From: Oryzibacter oryziterrae
Lineage (GTDB): Bacteria; Pseudomonadota; Alphaproteobacteria; Rhizobiales; Pleomorphomonadaceae
Direction of reading: 5' to 3'
NCBI RefSeq assembly: GCF_021864535.1
Contig: NZ_JAKJIC010000003.1
Span: forward strand, 62,001 to 126,000
DNA length: 64,000 bases
Positions 32,857-42,114 of this stretch are shown piece by piece. The notes beneath the pieces are model-generated. The model saw only the letters and a program-made list of their open reading frames with translations. It had not been told where the DNA came from and did not search any database. A program made the position numbers and the translations under genes. Each line of letters begins with the position of its first letter. The first letter of the stretch is position 1.

Positions 32857-33783
32857 ATGAAGTACCCGCGCGCGGTCCTGATAGCCGGCCCGACGGCCAG
32901 CGGCAAGTCGGCTCTTGCGCTCGAGCTGGCCCGCCGGCTCGACGGCGTGATCCTCAACGCCGACTCGATGCAGGTCTATGCCGAGCTGCGCGTTCTCACC
33001 GCCCGCCCGACGGTCGAGGACGAGGCCGCGGTGCCGCATCGGCTCTATGGCCACGTGCCCTGCGCCGACGGCTATACCGTCGCGACATATCTGCGACATT
33101 TCAGAGAGGCCCAACGGGAGCTTGGGCGACATATCCCTGTCATTGTGGGCGGCACCGGATTGTACTTCAACGCCCTGACCCAGGGCCTCTCCGACATCCC
33201 GCCGGTCAATGACAAGGTGCGGGCCTTCTGGCGCGAGCGGGCCGCGGACTGCCGGCCGGGCGAGCTGCACCGCGAGCTGAAGGCCATCGATCCGGCCGCC
33301 TTTCACCGGCTCGATCCGCACGATCTGCAGCGCATCATCCGCGCGCTCGAGGTCTATGACAGCACGGGCAAGTCCTTGTCGGAATGGCAGGAATCCCGCT
33401 CGGCGCCGCTGGTCGACCTCGCGCATGCCGTCCGCATCGTCATCTCCCCCGACCGGACCTGGCTGCACGAGCGGATCGAGCGGCGATTCCGCGCGATGAT
33501 ATCGGATGGCGGTCTTGACGAGGCGCAGGCCTTCGGCGCGCTCGGCCTCGATCCGGCCTTGCCGGCCATGAAGGCGATCGGGGTCCCCGAGCTGCTGGCG
33601 GCGGCCCGAGGGCAGCTTTCCGTCGACGACGCTGTCGACCAAGCCGTTGTTGCAACACGACAATATGCCAAGCGGCAGGAGACCTGGTTCCGCAATCAGA
33701 TGCCGGATTGGCGGCGGATCGACAGCTCGGTGGCGGGAAATATCCTTGCGGCTGTCGAGGAAATCGCGCAACAAATGAAATAG
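32857..33783 (+). CDS. miaA: tRNA dimethylallyltransferase
   Basis: 308 residues from ATG 32857 (GGGAGG upstream). P-loop GPTASGKS, DSMQVYAELRVLTARPT, YLRHFREAQREL, VGGTGLYFNALTQGL, DPHDLQRIIRALEVY and the C-terminal QYAKRQETWFRNQ. It adds the isopentenyl group to A37 of tRNAs reading UNN codons. It precedes the ilvB leader. Confidence 0.95.
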   Translation: MKYPRAVLIAGPTASGKSALALELARRLDGVILNADSMQVYAELRVLTARPTVEDEAAVPHRLYGHVPCADGYTVATYLRHFREAQRELGRHIPVIVGGTGLYFNALTQGLSDIPPVNDKVRAFWRERAADCRPGELHRELKAIDPAAFHRLDPHDLQRIIRALEVYDSTGKSLSEWQESRSAPLVDLAHAVRIVISPDRTWLHERIERRFRAMISDGGLDEAQAFGALGLDPALPAMKAIGVPELLAAARGQLSVDDAVDQAVVATRQYAKRQETWFRNQMPDWRRIDSSVAGNILAAVEEIAQQMK

Positions 33784-33865
33784 GGGCTTGACCTCCTGTT
33801 GATTGCTCCTGTAGGTTCCGGCCAGATTTCAACGACGCATCACCTGCGCCGCCCGTGAGGAAACC

Positions 33866-33922
33866 ATGATCCGCTCGTCGATCGTAGTACTTAGTCCGCG
33901 CACCGTGATGGAGGCTCGATAG
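33866..33922 (+). CDS. ilvB leader peptide
   Basis: 18-codon frame MIRSSIVVLSPRTVMEAR preceded by GAGGAAACC. It contains consecutive Ile-Val-Val-Leu codons, the end products of the pathway, and its later codons (CCG CGC ACC) form the left arm of an RNA stem. Classical transcription-attenuation leader. Confidence 0.85.
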   Translation: MIRSSIVVLSPRTVMEAR

Positions 33923-33978
33923 CCACTCCAAACGACATGGTGCGCGGAAAATGTCAGGTCCCTTTCGGGGCCTTTTTT
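33896..33978 (+). terminator. Attenuator of the ilvBN operon
   Basis: CCGCGCACC (33896-33904), inside the leader frame, pairs perfectly with GGTGCGCGG (33939-33947). Downstream AGGTCCC-tttc-GGGGCCT followed by T6 (33956-33978) is an intrinsic terminator. Ribosome stalling at the Ile/Val/Leu codons would shift pairing and allow read-through into ilvB. The exact antiterminator stem is inferred. Confidence 0.85.
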
Positions 33979-34053
33979 ATTACCTCAACACATCGGAATG
34001 ACTGGTCCCTGGCACGCCAAGCACAATGGGACGAAAGCTGAGGAAAAGCCAAG

Positions 34054-35823
34054 ATGACACGGCAGATGACAGGCGCTGAAATGGTGATCCAGGCGCTGAT
34101 CGATCAGGGCGTCGACACGATTTTCGGCTATCCGGGTGGCTCTGTGCTGCCGATCTACGACGAGATCTTCCAGCAGGACAAGATCAACCACATCCTCGTC
34201 CGTCACGAGCAGGGCGCTGGCCACGCGGCCGAAGGCTATGCCCGCTCCACCGGCAAGGTCGGCGTTGCCCTGGTGACCTCGGGTCCGGGCGCCACCAACA
34301 TGGTGACGCCGCTGGCCGACGCCTTGCTCGACAGCATCCCCATGGTCTGCATCACAGGCCAGGTGCCGACGCATCTGATCGGCACAGACGCCTTCCAGGA
34401 AGCCGACACGGTGGGCATCACGCGGCCCTGCACCAAGCATAACTTCTTGGTCCGTACCATTGAATCGCTGCCGAGGATCCTGCACGAGGCCTTCCGCATC
34501 GCCACGACCGGCCGCCCCGGCCCGGTGCTGATCGACATCCCGAAGAACATCCAGTTCCAGACCGGCACCTACGAAAACTGCAAGGACAAGGCGCCGCTCA
34601 CCCAGTATAATCCGCGTCGCGAGGGCGATGCCGATGCTATTCGCGCGGCCGTCAACCTGATGATCGCCGCCAAGAAGCCGGTGCTCTACACCGGCGGTGG
34701 CGTCATCAACTCGGGCCGTCATGCCACGGAACTGTTGCGCGACCTGGTCAAGCTCACCGGCTTCCCGATCACCTCGACGCTGATGGGCCTCGGCGCCTAT
34801 CCGGCATCCGGGCCGAACTGGCTCGGCATGCTCGGCATGCACGGCACCTACGAAGCCAATCTCGCCATGCACGATTGCGACGTCATGGTCTGCGTCGGTG
34901 CGCGCTTCGACGACCGCATCACCGGCCGCATCGACGCCTTCTCGCCCAATTCCAAGAAGATCCACATCGACATCGACCCGTCGTCGATCAACAAGAATGT
35001 GCGCGTGGACATTCCCATCGTCGGCGATGTCGGCAGCGTGCTCGCCGAGATGATCCGCCTGTGGAAGGAGTTGAGCCCGCAGACCGATGCCGCGGCCCAC
35101 AAGAACTGGTGGAACCAGATCGCTTCCTGGCGTGCCAAGAAGTGCCTGCGCTACAAGAAGTCGCATGATGTGATCATGCCGCAATATGCGATCGAGCGGC
35201 TTTATGCCATGACGCGCGGTCACGATACTTACATCACCACGGAAGTGGGCCAGCACCAGATGTGGGCGGCGCAGTTCTTCGGCTTCGATGAACCCAACCG
35301 CCTGATGACCTCCGGCGGCCTCGGCACCATGGGTTATGGTCTGCCGGCGGCGCTGGGTGCGCAGATTGCCCATCCCAACTCGCTGGTCATCGACATCGCT
35401 GGTGACGCCTCGGCGCAGATGTGCATTCAGGAACTGTCGACGGCGGTGCAGTACGACGCGCCGATCAAGATCTTCATCCTGAACAACCAGTACATGGGCA
35501 TGGTGCGCCAGTGGCAGCAGCTGTTGCACGGCAACCGTCTCAGTCATTCCTATGTCGAGGCGATGCCTGATTTCGTCAAGCTGGCGGAAGCCTATGGCGG
35601 CGTCGGCATCCGTTGCGAAAAGCCGGACGAGCTGGACGATGCCATCACGGAGATGATCTCGGTGAAGAAGCCGGTGATCTTCGACTGCCGCGTCGCCAAT
35701 CTCGCCAACTGCTTCCCGATGATCCCCTCGGGCAAGGCGCATAACGAGATGCTGCTCGGCGAGGACGTCAGCGACGAGGAAATCGGCAACGCCATCGGCG
35801 CCGCTGGCAAGGTTCTGGTGTGA
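34054..35823 (+). CDS. ilvB: Acetolactate synthase large subunit
   Basis: 589 residues. Catalytic Glu in ILVRHEQGAGHAAEGYARS, FGYPGGSVLPIYD, FAD-binding RFDDRITGR, ThDP motif GDASAQMCIQELSTA...NNQYMG. First committed step of branched-chain amino-acid synthesis (pyruvate to acetolactate). Controlled by the leader attenuator upstream; the regulatory subunit gene follows at 48 bases. Confidence 0.97.
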   Translation: MTRQMTGAEMVIQALIDQGVDTIFGYPGGSVLPIYDEIFQQDKINHILVRHEQGAGHAAEGYARSTGKVGVALVTSGPGATNMVTPLADALLDSIPMVCITGQVPTHLIGTDAFQEADTVGITRPCTKHNFLVRTIESLPRILHEAFRIATTGRPGPVLIDIPKNIQFQTGTYENCKDKAPLTQYNPRREGDADAIRAAVNLMIAAKKPVLYTGGGVINSGRHATELLRDLVKLTGFPITSTLMGLGAYPASGPNWLGMLGMHGTYEANLAMHDCDVMVCVGARFDDRITGRIDAFSPNSKKIHIDIDPSSINKNVRVDIPIVGDVGSVLAEMIRLWKELSPQTDAAAHKNWWNQIASWRAKKCLRYKKSHDVIMPQYAIERLYAMTRGHDTYITTEVGQHQMWAAQFFGFDEPNRLMTSGGLGTMGYGLPAALGAQIAHPNSLVIDIAGDASAQMCIQELSTAVQYDAPIKIFILNNQYMGMVRQWQQLLHGNRLSHSYVEAMPDFVKLAEAYGGVGIRCEKPDELDDAITEMISVKKPVIFDCRVANLANCFPMIPSGKAHNEMLLGEDVSDEEIGNAIGAAGKVLV

Positions 35824-35871
35824 CGGTCTGTCCGTCCTGATCCGTCACTGCATTGAATTGGAAATATCACC

Positions 35872-36429
35872 ATGATGATCGTCGCAGGCCAGTCCCAGTC
35901 CGCCTATTTCCTGGAAGAGGACATCCCCAACACCGAGCGCAGCCACACGCTCTCCGTGCTGGTCGACAACGAGCCGGGCGTGCTCGCCCGCATCGTCGGC
36001 CTCTTCTCCGGGCGCGGCTACAACATTGAAAGCCTTACGGTTTCGGAAGTCGAGCACGAGAAGCATCTCTCGCGCATCACCATTGTCACCACCGGCAAGC
36101 CGCCGGTGGTCACCCAGATCATGCACCAGATCGGTCGCCTGATCCCGGTGCACCGCGTCACCAATCTCACCTGGCTGGGCGAGACCATCGAGCGCGAGCT
36201 GGCGCTGGTGAAGGTGGCCGGCAAGGGCGAGATCCGCGACGACGCGCTGCGCCTCGCCCAGGCCTTCAACGCCCGCATCGTCGATGCCACGCTGGAGTCC
36301 TACGTCTTCGAGATCACCGGCACTCCCTCGGACATCGACCGCTTCGTCAGCCTGATGACCAATTGCGGCCTCGTCGAAGTGGCACGCACGGGTCTGGCGG
36401 CTGTCGGGCGCGGCAAGATCGGGATGTGA
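35872..36429 (+). CDS. ilvN: Acetolactate synthase regulatory subunit
   Basis: 185 residues. ACT domain with SHTLSVLVDNEPGVLARIVG and LFSGRGYNIESLTVSEVE, then the C-terminal region (ELALVKVAGKGEIRDDALRL). Binds valine and imposes feedback inhibition on IlvB. Also named ilvH in many genomes. The N-terminal 25 or so residues before the ACT core are longer than in E. coli; a later start is unlikely because ATG 35872 is well placed. Confidence 0.95.
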   Translation: MMIVAGQSQSAYFLEEDIPNTERSHTLSVLVDNEPGVLARIVGLFSGRGYNIESLTVSEVEHEKHLSRITIVTTGKPPVVTQIMHQIGRLIPVHRVTNLTWLGETIERELALVKVAGKGEIRDDALRLAQAFNARIVDATLESYVFEITGTPSDIDRFVSLMTNCGLVEVARTGLAAVGRGKIGM

Positions 36430-36559
36430 TGAGAGGCTTCGGGTGGCGGCTTGGACTTGTCGACCAGTCGCCACCTATCGTCCCTGCATTCACTCACACA
36501 TTGCCAAGCGCGGATTTCGGCCTATTTTAGAGGGTGTTCGACTGTCAGAGGCAAAGGCC

Positions 36560-36829
36560 ATGGGTATCGCTCTTTCCGATCCGAAGATCGACCAGCTGAT
36601 CGATGAGTTGACCGCCCTCAAGGGGCAGGACGCCGTTCGCCTCGCCATCATCGCCTCGTTGGAGAGCGAACTGGCGGAAGCGCGGGCGCGCAGGCCTTTG
36701 GCCAATCTGACCCCGGAACAGCAGGCCAAGTATGATCGAATCAAGCCCATCCTGGAGCGGATCGACAGCTGGCCGCGCACAGGGCTTGTGGCCGACAAGG
36801 CCTTTTATGACAGTTTGAACGACGAATGA
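36560..36829 (+). CDS. vapB: VapB-type antitoxin
   Basis: 89 residues from ATG 36560, with AGAGG before it. The start MGIALSDPKIDQLIDELTAL and the following AVRLAIIASLESELAEAR give a DNA-binding arm plus helix typical of the Psk/VapB-like antitoxins of alphaproteobacteria; the C-terminal part (SWPRTGLVADKAFYDSL) wraps the toxin. It overlaps vapC by four bases (ATGA). Confidence 0.85.
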   Translation: MGIALSDPKIDQLIDELTALKGQDAVRLAIIASLESELAEARARRPLANLTPEQQAKYDRIKPILERIDSWPRTGLVADKAFYDSLNDE

Positions 36830-37218
36830 GCTTCGTCGACTCGTCAGCCTTGGTGTCGATGCTGGTGCAGGAGCCAGACGCCGATGGTTTGTTGAGACGT
36901 TTGCTTGAGGTCGATGTTCGCAAGACATCGGTCTTGTGCAAGTATGAGGTCATGGCCGCCTTGATGCGTCTGCGCAAGGCAAATGCAGCTGCCGTTCAGC
37001 GTGAAGTTGACGCCTTCCTGACGACAATGGAAATCGATGTCCTCCCCGTCACCGTTGAAGACTCCAACGCTGCTCTTGCCGCCTTTGAAACCTACGGCAA
37101 GGGACGCGGCCATCCGGCTCAACTCAACATGGGCGACTGCTTTTCTCTCGCCATGGCTCAGCGGCGCGGCTTGCGGCTGATTTACAAAGGCAACGATTTT
37201 GCTGCGCTGGGGCTTTGA
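36826..37218 (+). CDS. vapC: VapC-type PIN-domain RNase toxin
   Basis: 130 residues. FVDSSALVSMLVQEPDAD starts with the first catalytic Asp; KYEVMAALMRLRK gives the Glu; MGDCFSLAMAQRRGLRLIYK gives the third acidic site; the C-terminal GNDFAAL carries the fourth Asp. Cleaves tRNA or rRNA in known members. It begins 52 codons after the ilvN-vapB gap and is the first gene of the insert between ilvN and ilvC. Confidence 0.9.
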   Translation: MSFVDSSALVSMLVQEPDADGLLRRLLEVDVRKTSVLCKYEVMAALMRLRKANAAAVQREVDAFLTTMEIDVLPVTVEDSNAALAAFETYGKGRGHPAQLNMGDCFSLAMAQRRGLRLIYKGNDFAALGL

Positions 37219-37245
37219 CACCGGGCCGAATGTGCCTCCTCCCAC

Positions 37246-38019
37246 TCACGCCTGCACATCCACTCCCATCGCCTCCAGCAGCTGGAACTGCTGATCTGCG
37301 TTGATCTTCAGCCCCTTGAAGCTCGCGAGAGCCGACAAGTTGAAGCCGCTCAGCTCGCAATCGCGCAAGTCGGCGTCGTCGAACCTGGCGCTGTCGATCA
37401 CAGCCTGGAACAGGTCGGAGCCGGTGAAGTCGGTCTCGCGAAAATCGCAGTCGCTGAGATCGGCTTCGCGCATGCGGCAGTTGGTCAGGCGCGAGGTGGA
37501 GAGTCTGGCGCTGGACAGTTCGGCGAGTTCCAGATTGCAGTCGTCGAACAGGACGCGCACGATCACCTGCTTGCGGCTCAGCGCGTGGCTGAAGTCCGCG
37601 CCGGGGAACTTGGCGCCGAGGAGATTGCAGTTGCTCCATTCCGAGGCATAGAGCTCGCAGCGGTCAAACCGGGCAAAGGCAAGATTGCAGTTGTTGAAAC
37701 TGGCCTGCTGCATCGGGCAGAAGGCAAAGGCCGCGCCTCTGGATTTGTCGTCGGGGTCGACGAAACTGCAATTGTCGAAGCGTGCTTCGGTCAGGTCCAC
37801 CCGCGAGAAGCGGCAGCGGATGAAGGCGCAGTCGACGAAGCGCGCTTCGCGGAAATCCGCGTTGGAAAACAGCATGTCCTCAAAGCGGCAGTCGCGAAAC
37901 TCGGTCTCTGCGGCCTCGACGTCGGGCCAGGTGGCGCCGGCAAGTTGTTGCGCCACGATCGGCTGACGCCTTGCGATGAGAGAGGCGATCTCGTCTTCAG
38001 TCATGGATTCCCCAGCCAT
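37246..38019 (-). CDS. Pentapeptide-repeat protein, Qnr-like
   Basis: 257 residues (252 if the second Met is used). From residue 35 to 235 it is a run of A(D/N)LxX-type pentapeptides (TEFRDCRFEDMLFSNADFRE, ADLSDCDFRETDFTGSDLFQ), which fold into a right-handed quadrilateral helix that mimics DNA. The end, FKGLKINADQQFQLLEAMGV, resembles the C-terminal dimerisation segment of Qnr gyrase-protection proteins. Gyrase protection is a family-based guess. No transport or enzyme motif. Confidence 0.8.
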   Translation of the reverse strand: MAGESMTEDEIASLIARRQPIVAQQLAGATWPDVEAAETEFRDCRFEDMLFSNADFREARFVDCAFIRCRFSRVDLTEARFDNCSFVDPDDKSRGAAFAFCPMQQASFNNCNLAFARFDRCELYASEWSNCNLLGAKFPGADFSHALSRKQVIVRVLFDDCNLELAELSSARLSTSRLTNCRMREADLSDCDFRETDFTGSDLFQAVIDSARFDDADLRDCELSGFNLSALASFKGLKINADQQFQLLEAMGVDVQA

Positions 38020-38248
38020 ATTGCAGCAGGGCCGCCATCAGGGATGACTCGCGGCCGGCGCAAGGTCATAGCGCAATTCGGGCTAGGGGCGGAGACGGAA
38101 GCCTCCCGACCGCGTCCAAAAAACACAGTGATATCGCCGCGGTGGGGCTCAGATCTGTCGATGCCGGCTTGGCCTTCCTCCGAAAACATGCATTCTACGG
38201 GCCGAACAAAATGGGGCGATCTGCCCCGCCACTTGCCAGGAGCACAAG

Positions 38249-39280
38249 ATGACGTGGACCATGCCGCCGGAAACCGCCCCGCAGGACAGGATCTGGATGG
38301 CCTTTCCACGTGAAGGCGCGACCCTGGGCGATAGCGCCTCGGCGCGGGAGGCCGGCTATGCCGCCTGGTCGGCCGTCGCTCACGCCATTGCCGCCTTCGA
38401 ACCGGTGACGATGATCGTCGATCCCAGCGAGATCCAGCGGGCGCGGCGCATGCTTTCGGGCGACATCGAGATCGTCGAGCGCGCCATCGACGATTTCTGG
38501 ATGCGCGATCCCGGCCCCACCTTTGTGCACGCCGCCGATGGTTCGCTGGCCGCGGTCGACTGGATCTTCAACGGCTGGGGCGGTGGCGACTGGACCTCGG
38601 CGCAGAATGACCGGGGCGTCGCCCGCTTCATCGCCGATCTGGTCGGCGTGCCCGTGGTGTCCTCGCTGCTGGTCAACGAGGGCGGCGGCATCCACGTGGA
38701 CGGGGAGGGCACCATCTTCCTGACCGACACCGTGCAGCTCGATCCCGACCGCAACCCGCATGCCGACAAGCAGCGCGTGGAAGCAGAGATGGCCCGCACG
38801 CTCGGCACCACCAAGGCGATCTGGCTGCCGCAGGGCCTCACGCGCGATTATGAACGCTTCGGCACGCGCGGCCATGTGGACATCGTCGCCACCTTCCCCT
38901 CGCCGGGCAAGGTGCTGCTGCATGATCAGCGCAACCCCGCGCATCCCGATCATGCCGTGATGGCGGCGATCCGTGCCCAGCTGTCTGAGGCGACCGACGC
39001 CCGTGGCCGGCGCCTCGAGATCATCGACGTTCCGGCGCCCGACACGCTCACCGATGCGCATGGCCCGGTCGACTGGAGCTATATCAACCACCTCACCGTC
39101 AACGACGGCGTCATCGCCTGCGGTTTCGGCGAAGAGGTGGCGGACGCGCGGGCACGCGACATTCTCGCCGCTGCCTATCCCGGCCGCCGCGTGGTGTCGG
39201 TCGATGCGCGCGAACTCTTTGCGCGCGGCGGTGGCGTCCATTGCATCACCCAGCAGCAACCCAAGCCGCGGGTCCTATGA
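38249..39280 (+). CDS. Agmatine deiminase family enzyme
   Basis: 343 residues. Peptidyl-arginine/agmatine deiminase fold: MPPETAPQDRIWMAFP, FWMRDPGPTFV (substrate Asp), NEGGGIHVDGEGT (His and Glu), RGHVDIVATF, and the nucleophile Cys in GGGVHCITQQQP. Converts agmatine to N-carbamoylputrescine in proven members. It overlaps the amidase start by four bases or adjoins it; the coupled amidase could act on the carbamoyl product, though it is not of the usual AguB type. Confidence 0.88.
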   Translation: MTWTMPPETAPQDRIWMAFPREGATLGDSASAREAGYAAWSAVAHAIAAFEPVTMIVDPSEIQRARRMLSGDIEIVERAIDDFWMRDPGPTFVHAADGSLAAVDWIFNGWGGGDWTSAQNDRGVARFIADLVGVPVVSSLLVNEGGGIHVDGEGTIFLTDTVQLDPDRNPHADKQRVEAEMARTLGTTKAIWLPQGLTRDYERFGTRGHVDIVATFPSPGKVLLHDQRNPAHPDHAVMAAIRAQLSEATDARGRRLEIIDVPAPDTLTDAHGPVDWSYINHLTVNDGVIACGFGEEVADARARDILAAAYPGRRVVSVDARELFARGGGVHCITQQQPKPRVL

Positions 39281-41271
39281 TGAAGCTGGTCGAGGCCTCG
39301 ATCGCCGATCTGCGCGCTGCGCTTGATGCCGGACGCACCACGTCCGTGGCGCTGGTCGCCGGCTACCTCACGCGAATCGCGCGCTATGATCGGCACGGTC
39401 CGGCGCTCAACGCCGTCCCGGTGCTGAATCCGGCCATGTTCGAGGAGGCGCGCGCCGCCGATCTCCGGCGCGCGCGCGGCGAAACCCTCGGCCCGCTCGA
39501 CGGTATCCCCTATACCGCCAAGGACAGCTACATGGTGCAAGGCCTCACGGTCGCCTCGGGATCGCCGGCCTTCGCCGATCTCGTCGCGTCCGAAGATGCC
39601 TTCACCATCGCTCGCCTGCGGGCGGCCGGTGCCGTGTTCATCGGCCGTACCAACATGCCGCCCATGGCCAATGGCGGCATGCAGCGTGGGCTCTATGGCC
39701 GCGCGGAATCGCCCTATAACGCCACCTGGCTCACGGCCGCCTTCGGCTCCGGCTCGTCCAACGGTTCCGGCACGGCCACGGCGGCGAGCTTCGCCGCCTT
39801 CGGTCTCGGCGAGGAAACCTGGTCGTCGGGCCGCGCGCCGGCGTCAAACAACGGGCTCTGCGCCTATACGCCGAGCCGCGGCGTCATCTCGGTGCGCGGC
39901 AACTGGCCGCTGGTGCCCACCATGGACGTGGTGGTGCCGCATGCGCGCTGCATGGCCGATCTGCTTGATCTCCTCGATGTCATCGTCGCCGACGATCCCG
40001 ATACGCGCGGCGACTTCTGGCGCCTGCAGCCCTGGGTGACCATTCCCGCCGCATCCTCCGTCCGGCCTGCCTCCTATGCGGCGCTGGCAGAGGGCGCTTC
40101 GCTCAAGGGCAAGCGCATCGGCGTGCCCGCCATGTATATCAATGCCGACGCTGCCGCCGGCACGGGGACACATCCCGGCATCGGCGGCCCCACCGGCCAG
40201 CGCATCGAGACGCGCGCGTCGGTCATCGCCCTCTGGCAAGCGGCGCGGGCTGCGCTGGAGGCGGCTGGTGCCGAGGTGGTCGTCGTTGATTTCCCGGTGG
40301 TCTCCAATTATGAGGGCGACCGTCCCGGCTGTCCCACCGTCGCTACGCGTGGTCTTGTCGGCGCTGACTTCCTCAAGCGCGAGATCATCGATCTCTCGGC
40401 CTGGTCCTGGAACGCGTTCCTTGAGATGAACGACCGCCGCCTTGTCGATGTGGACGGCAAGCTGATCTTCCCGGCGCCCAAGGGCAGTCTGCCCGATCGC
40501 TATACCGGCTTTGACGACGTCATCGGCCTCTATCCCGATTATGCCCGCGAGCTCGATCTGAGCGATTTTCGCGCCATCCCGCATATCGCCGAGGGCGTGA
40601 AGGGGCTTGAGGAAACGCGCCGGCTCGATCTCGAAGCCTGGATGGATGGCCTGGGCCTCGATGCGGTGGTGTTCCCCGCCGTCGCCGACGTCGGCCCTGC
40701 CGATATGGACGTCAATCCCGTCTCCGCCGATGCGGGCTGGCGCAATGGCGTCTGGGTCGCCAATGGCAATCTCGTCATCCGCCACCTCGGCATTCCCACC
40801 GTCACCGTGCCCATGGGCGTGATGGACGACATTGGCATGCCCGTCGGCCTTACCTTTGCGGGCCGCGCTTGGGACGACAACCGCCTGCTCTCGCTCGCCG
40901 CCGCCTTCGAGGCGACCGGCCGCTATCGCAAGGCGCCGCCGCGCACGCCGGAGCTCGACGATCTCTTTGCCGCTCCGCCGGCGGCCCCGCCTCTGTCGCC
41001 TGCACCGGATTTCACCGCCATCGCCACGGCGATCGACGCCGAGAGGGTGCGCATCACCGCCGACTTCGGCGCCGACGTGCCGCCGGAAGCCGTCACGCTC
41101 GACGGCATCCCCGTCGCCTGGACGGCCACCGAATACGGCTTCCATGTCGACCACGAGGCCCCGCGCAACCGGCAGGTCCACAGCGAATGGTCCGCGCCTT
41201 ACGGCCACCTCGTCGTTGTCACCTTCGTCAACGGCACGGCGGCCTATCGCGAGCTGATGCCGCTCGGCTGA
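39277..41271 (+). CDS. Amidase-signature hydrolase
   Basis: 664 residues, longer than the usual 450-500. Catalytic triad visible: Lys in PYTAKDSYM, cis-Ser in GSGSSNGSG, nucleophile Ser in GEETWSSGRAPAS (usual consensus GGSIR-PAS). A further C-terminal domain of about 90 residues (VRITADFGADVPPEAVTLDG) is a beta-rich extension. Two adjacent start codons (39277, 39280) overlap the previous stop. Hydrolyses an amide; substrate unknown, probably linked to the agmatine pathway product or a urea derivative. Confidence 0.85.
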   Translation: MMKLVEASIADLRAALDAGRTTSVALVAGYLTRIARYDRHGPALNAVPVLNPAMFEEARAADLRRARGETLGPLDGIPYTAKDSYMVQGLTVASGSPAFADLVASEDAFTIARLRAAGAVFIGRTNMPPMANGGMQRGLYGRAESPYNATWLTAAFGSGSSNGSGTATAASFAAFGLGEETWSSGRAPASNNGLCAYTPSRGVISVRGNWPLVPTMDVVVPHARCMADLLDLLDVIVADDPDTRGDFWRLQPWVTIPAASSVRPASYAALAEGASLKGKRIGVPAMYINADAAAGTGTHPGIGGPTGQRIETRASVIALWQAARAALEAAGAEVVVVDFPVVSNYEGDRPGCPTVATRGLVGADFLKREIIDLSAWSWNAFLEMNDRRLVDVDGKLIFPAPKGSLPDRYTGFDDVIGLYPDYARELDLSDFRAIPHIAEGVKGLEETRRLDLEAWMDGLGLDAVVFPAVADVGPADMDVNPVSADAGWRNGVWVANGNLVIRHLGIPTVTVPMGVMDDIGMPVGLTFAGRAWDDNRLLSLAAAFEATGRYRKAPPRTPELDDLFAAPPAAPPLSPAPDFTAIATAIDAERVRITADFGADVPPEAVTLDGIPVAWTATEYGFHVDHEAPRNRQVHSEWSAPYGHLVVVTFVNGTAAYRELMPLG

Positions 41272-41303
41272 ATAGCCCAAGGAACACGTCCATGATCCCC
41301 TAG

Positions 41304-41972
41304 GTGAAGCTCGATTCCGTGCAGCTTGAGGATGGGCCGGAGCTGCGTCTCATGCAGCGCGGTACAGAGTTCTCCATCATGCTCGGTTCGAACGAGCTGA
41401 TGAACAGCCGCCTCAGCGGTTCGGAGGAGGCGCTGGCCTCGCTCGCCTGCAGCCGGCTTGCCGGGCGACGGCCGCTCCGCATGTTGATCGGCGGTCTCGG
41501 CATGGGCTTCACCTTGCGCGCCGCGCTCGGCCAGCTCGATGCGCGCGCCGAGGTCACCGTCGCCGAGCTGGTGCCCTCGGTGATCGCTTGGGCGCGCGAC
41601 CAGATGGCTCCGGTGTTCAACGGCTGTCTCGACGATCCGCGCGTGCGCCTGCACCAGGGAGACGTCGGGGCGGTGATCCGCGCCGCGCCGTCCACCTGGG
41701 ACGCCATCCTGCTCGACGTCGACAATGGCCCCGACGGCCTGACGCGCAAGGGCAATGACGCGCTCTATTCCGCCGAAGGCCTCGCCGCCGCATCGCGTGC
41801 TCTGACGCCGGGCGGCATCTTCTCCGTCTGGTCCTCCGGTCCCGATCCCGCCTTCACGCGGCGGCTGAAACAGGTCGGCTTCGCCGTCACCGAAGTGCCT
41901 ACCCGCGCCAACGGCAAACGCGGCGGCGCTCGCCACATGATCTGGGTGGCGAGCAAGGCACAGAAGGTCTAG
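41304..41972 (+). CDS. Spermidine-synthase-like methyltransferase-fold protein
   Basis: 222 residues if initiated at GTG 41304. The Rossmann core is clear: RMLIGGLGMGFTLRAALGQL, VTVAELVPSVIAWARD, DAILLDVDNGPDGLTRKGN. Related proteins, from memory, begin MIPWVKLD; here an ATG at 41292 is followed by ATC CCC TAG GTG, so the expected Trp codon is amber. Translation must start at the GTG, reread the stop, or fail. It follows the deiminase and amidase genes at 20 bases, so a polyamine link is plausible. Confidence 0.75.
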   Translation: MKLDSVQLEDGPELRLMQRGTEFSIMLGSNELMNSRLSGSEEALASLACSRLAGRRPLRMLIGGLGMGFTLRAALGQLDARAEVTVAELVPSVIAWARDQMAPVFNGCLDDPRVRLHQGDVGAVIRAAPSTWDAILLDVDNGPDGLTRKGNDALYSAEGLAAASRALTPGGIFSVWSSGPDPAFTRRLKQVGFAVTEVPTRANGKRGGARHMIWVASKAQKV

Positions 41973-42114
41973 TTCGCGTGCGCTTGCTTTCGATGCCGGC
42001 CTAATGCCGCTGATGCATTGATGTTTTCAAAATTGCTCTTTTTGATTGAAAATACTGAAATTGTATGTCCACTTTTGAGGGCTGCATTTGAGCAGTTCTC
42101 ATAGGGGGACAAAA

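Noticed and set aside
32827-33774. N-terminal extension of serB up to 612 codons
   Set aside because: The extension lies antisense to miaA; SerB has its normal length from ATG 32826.
33985-35742. 585-codon open frame opposite ilvB
   Set aside because: Shadow of the ilvB codon pattern; Asp/His/Arg-rich product without motifs.
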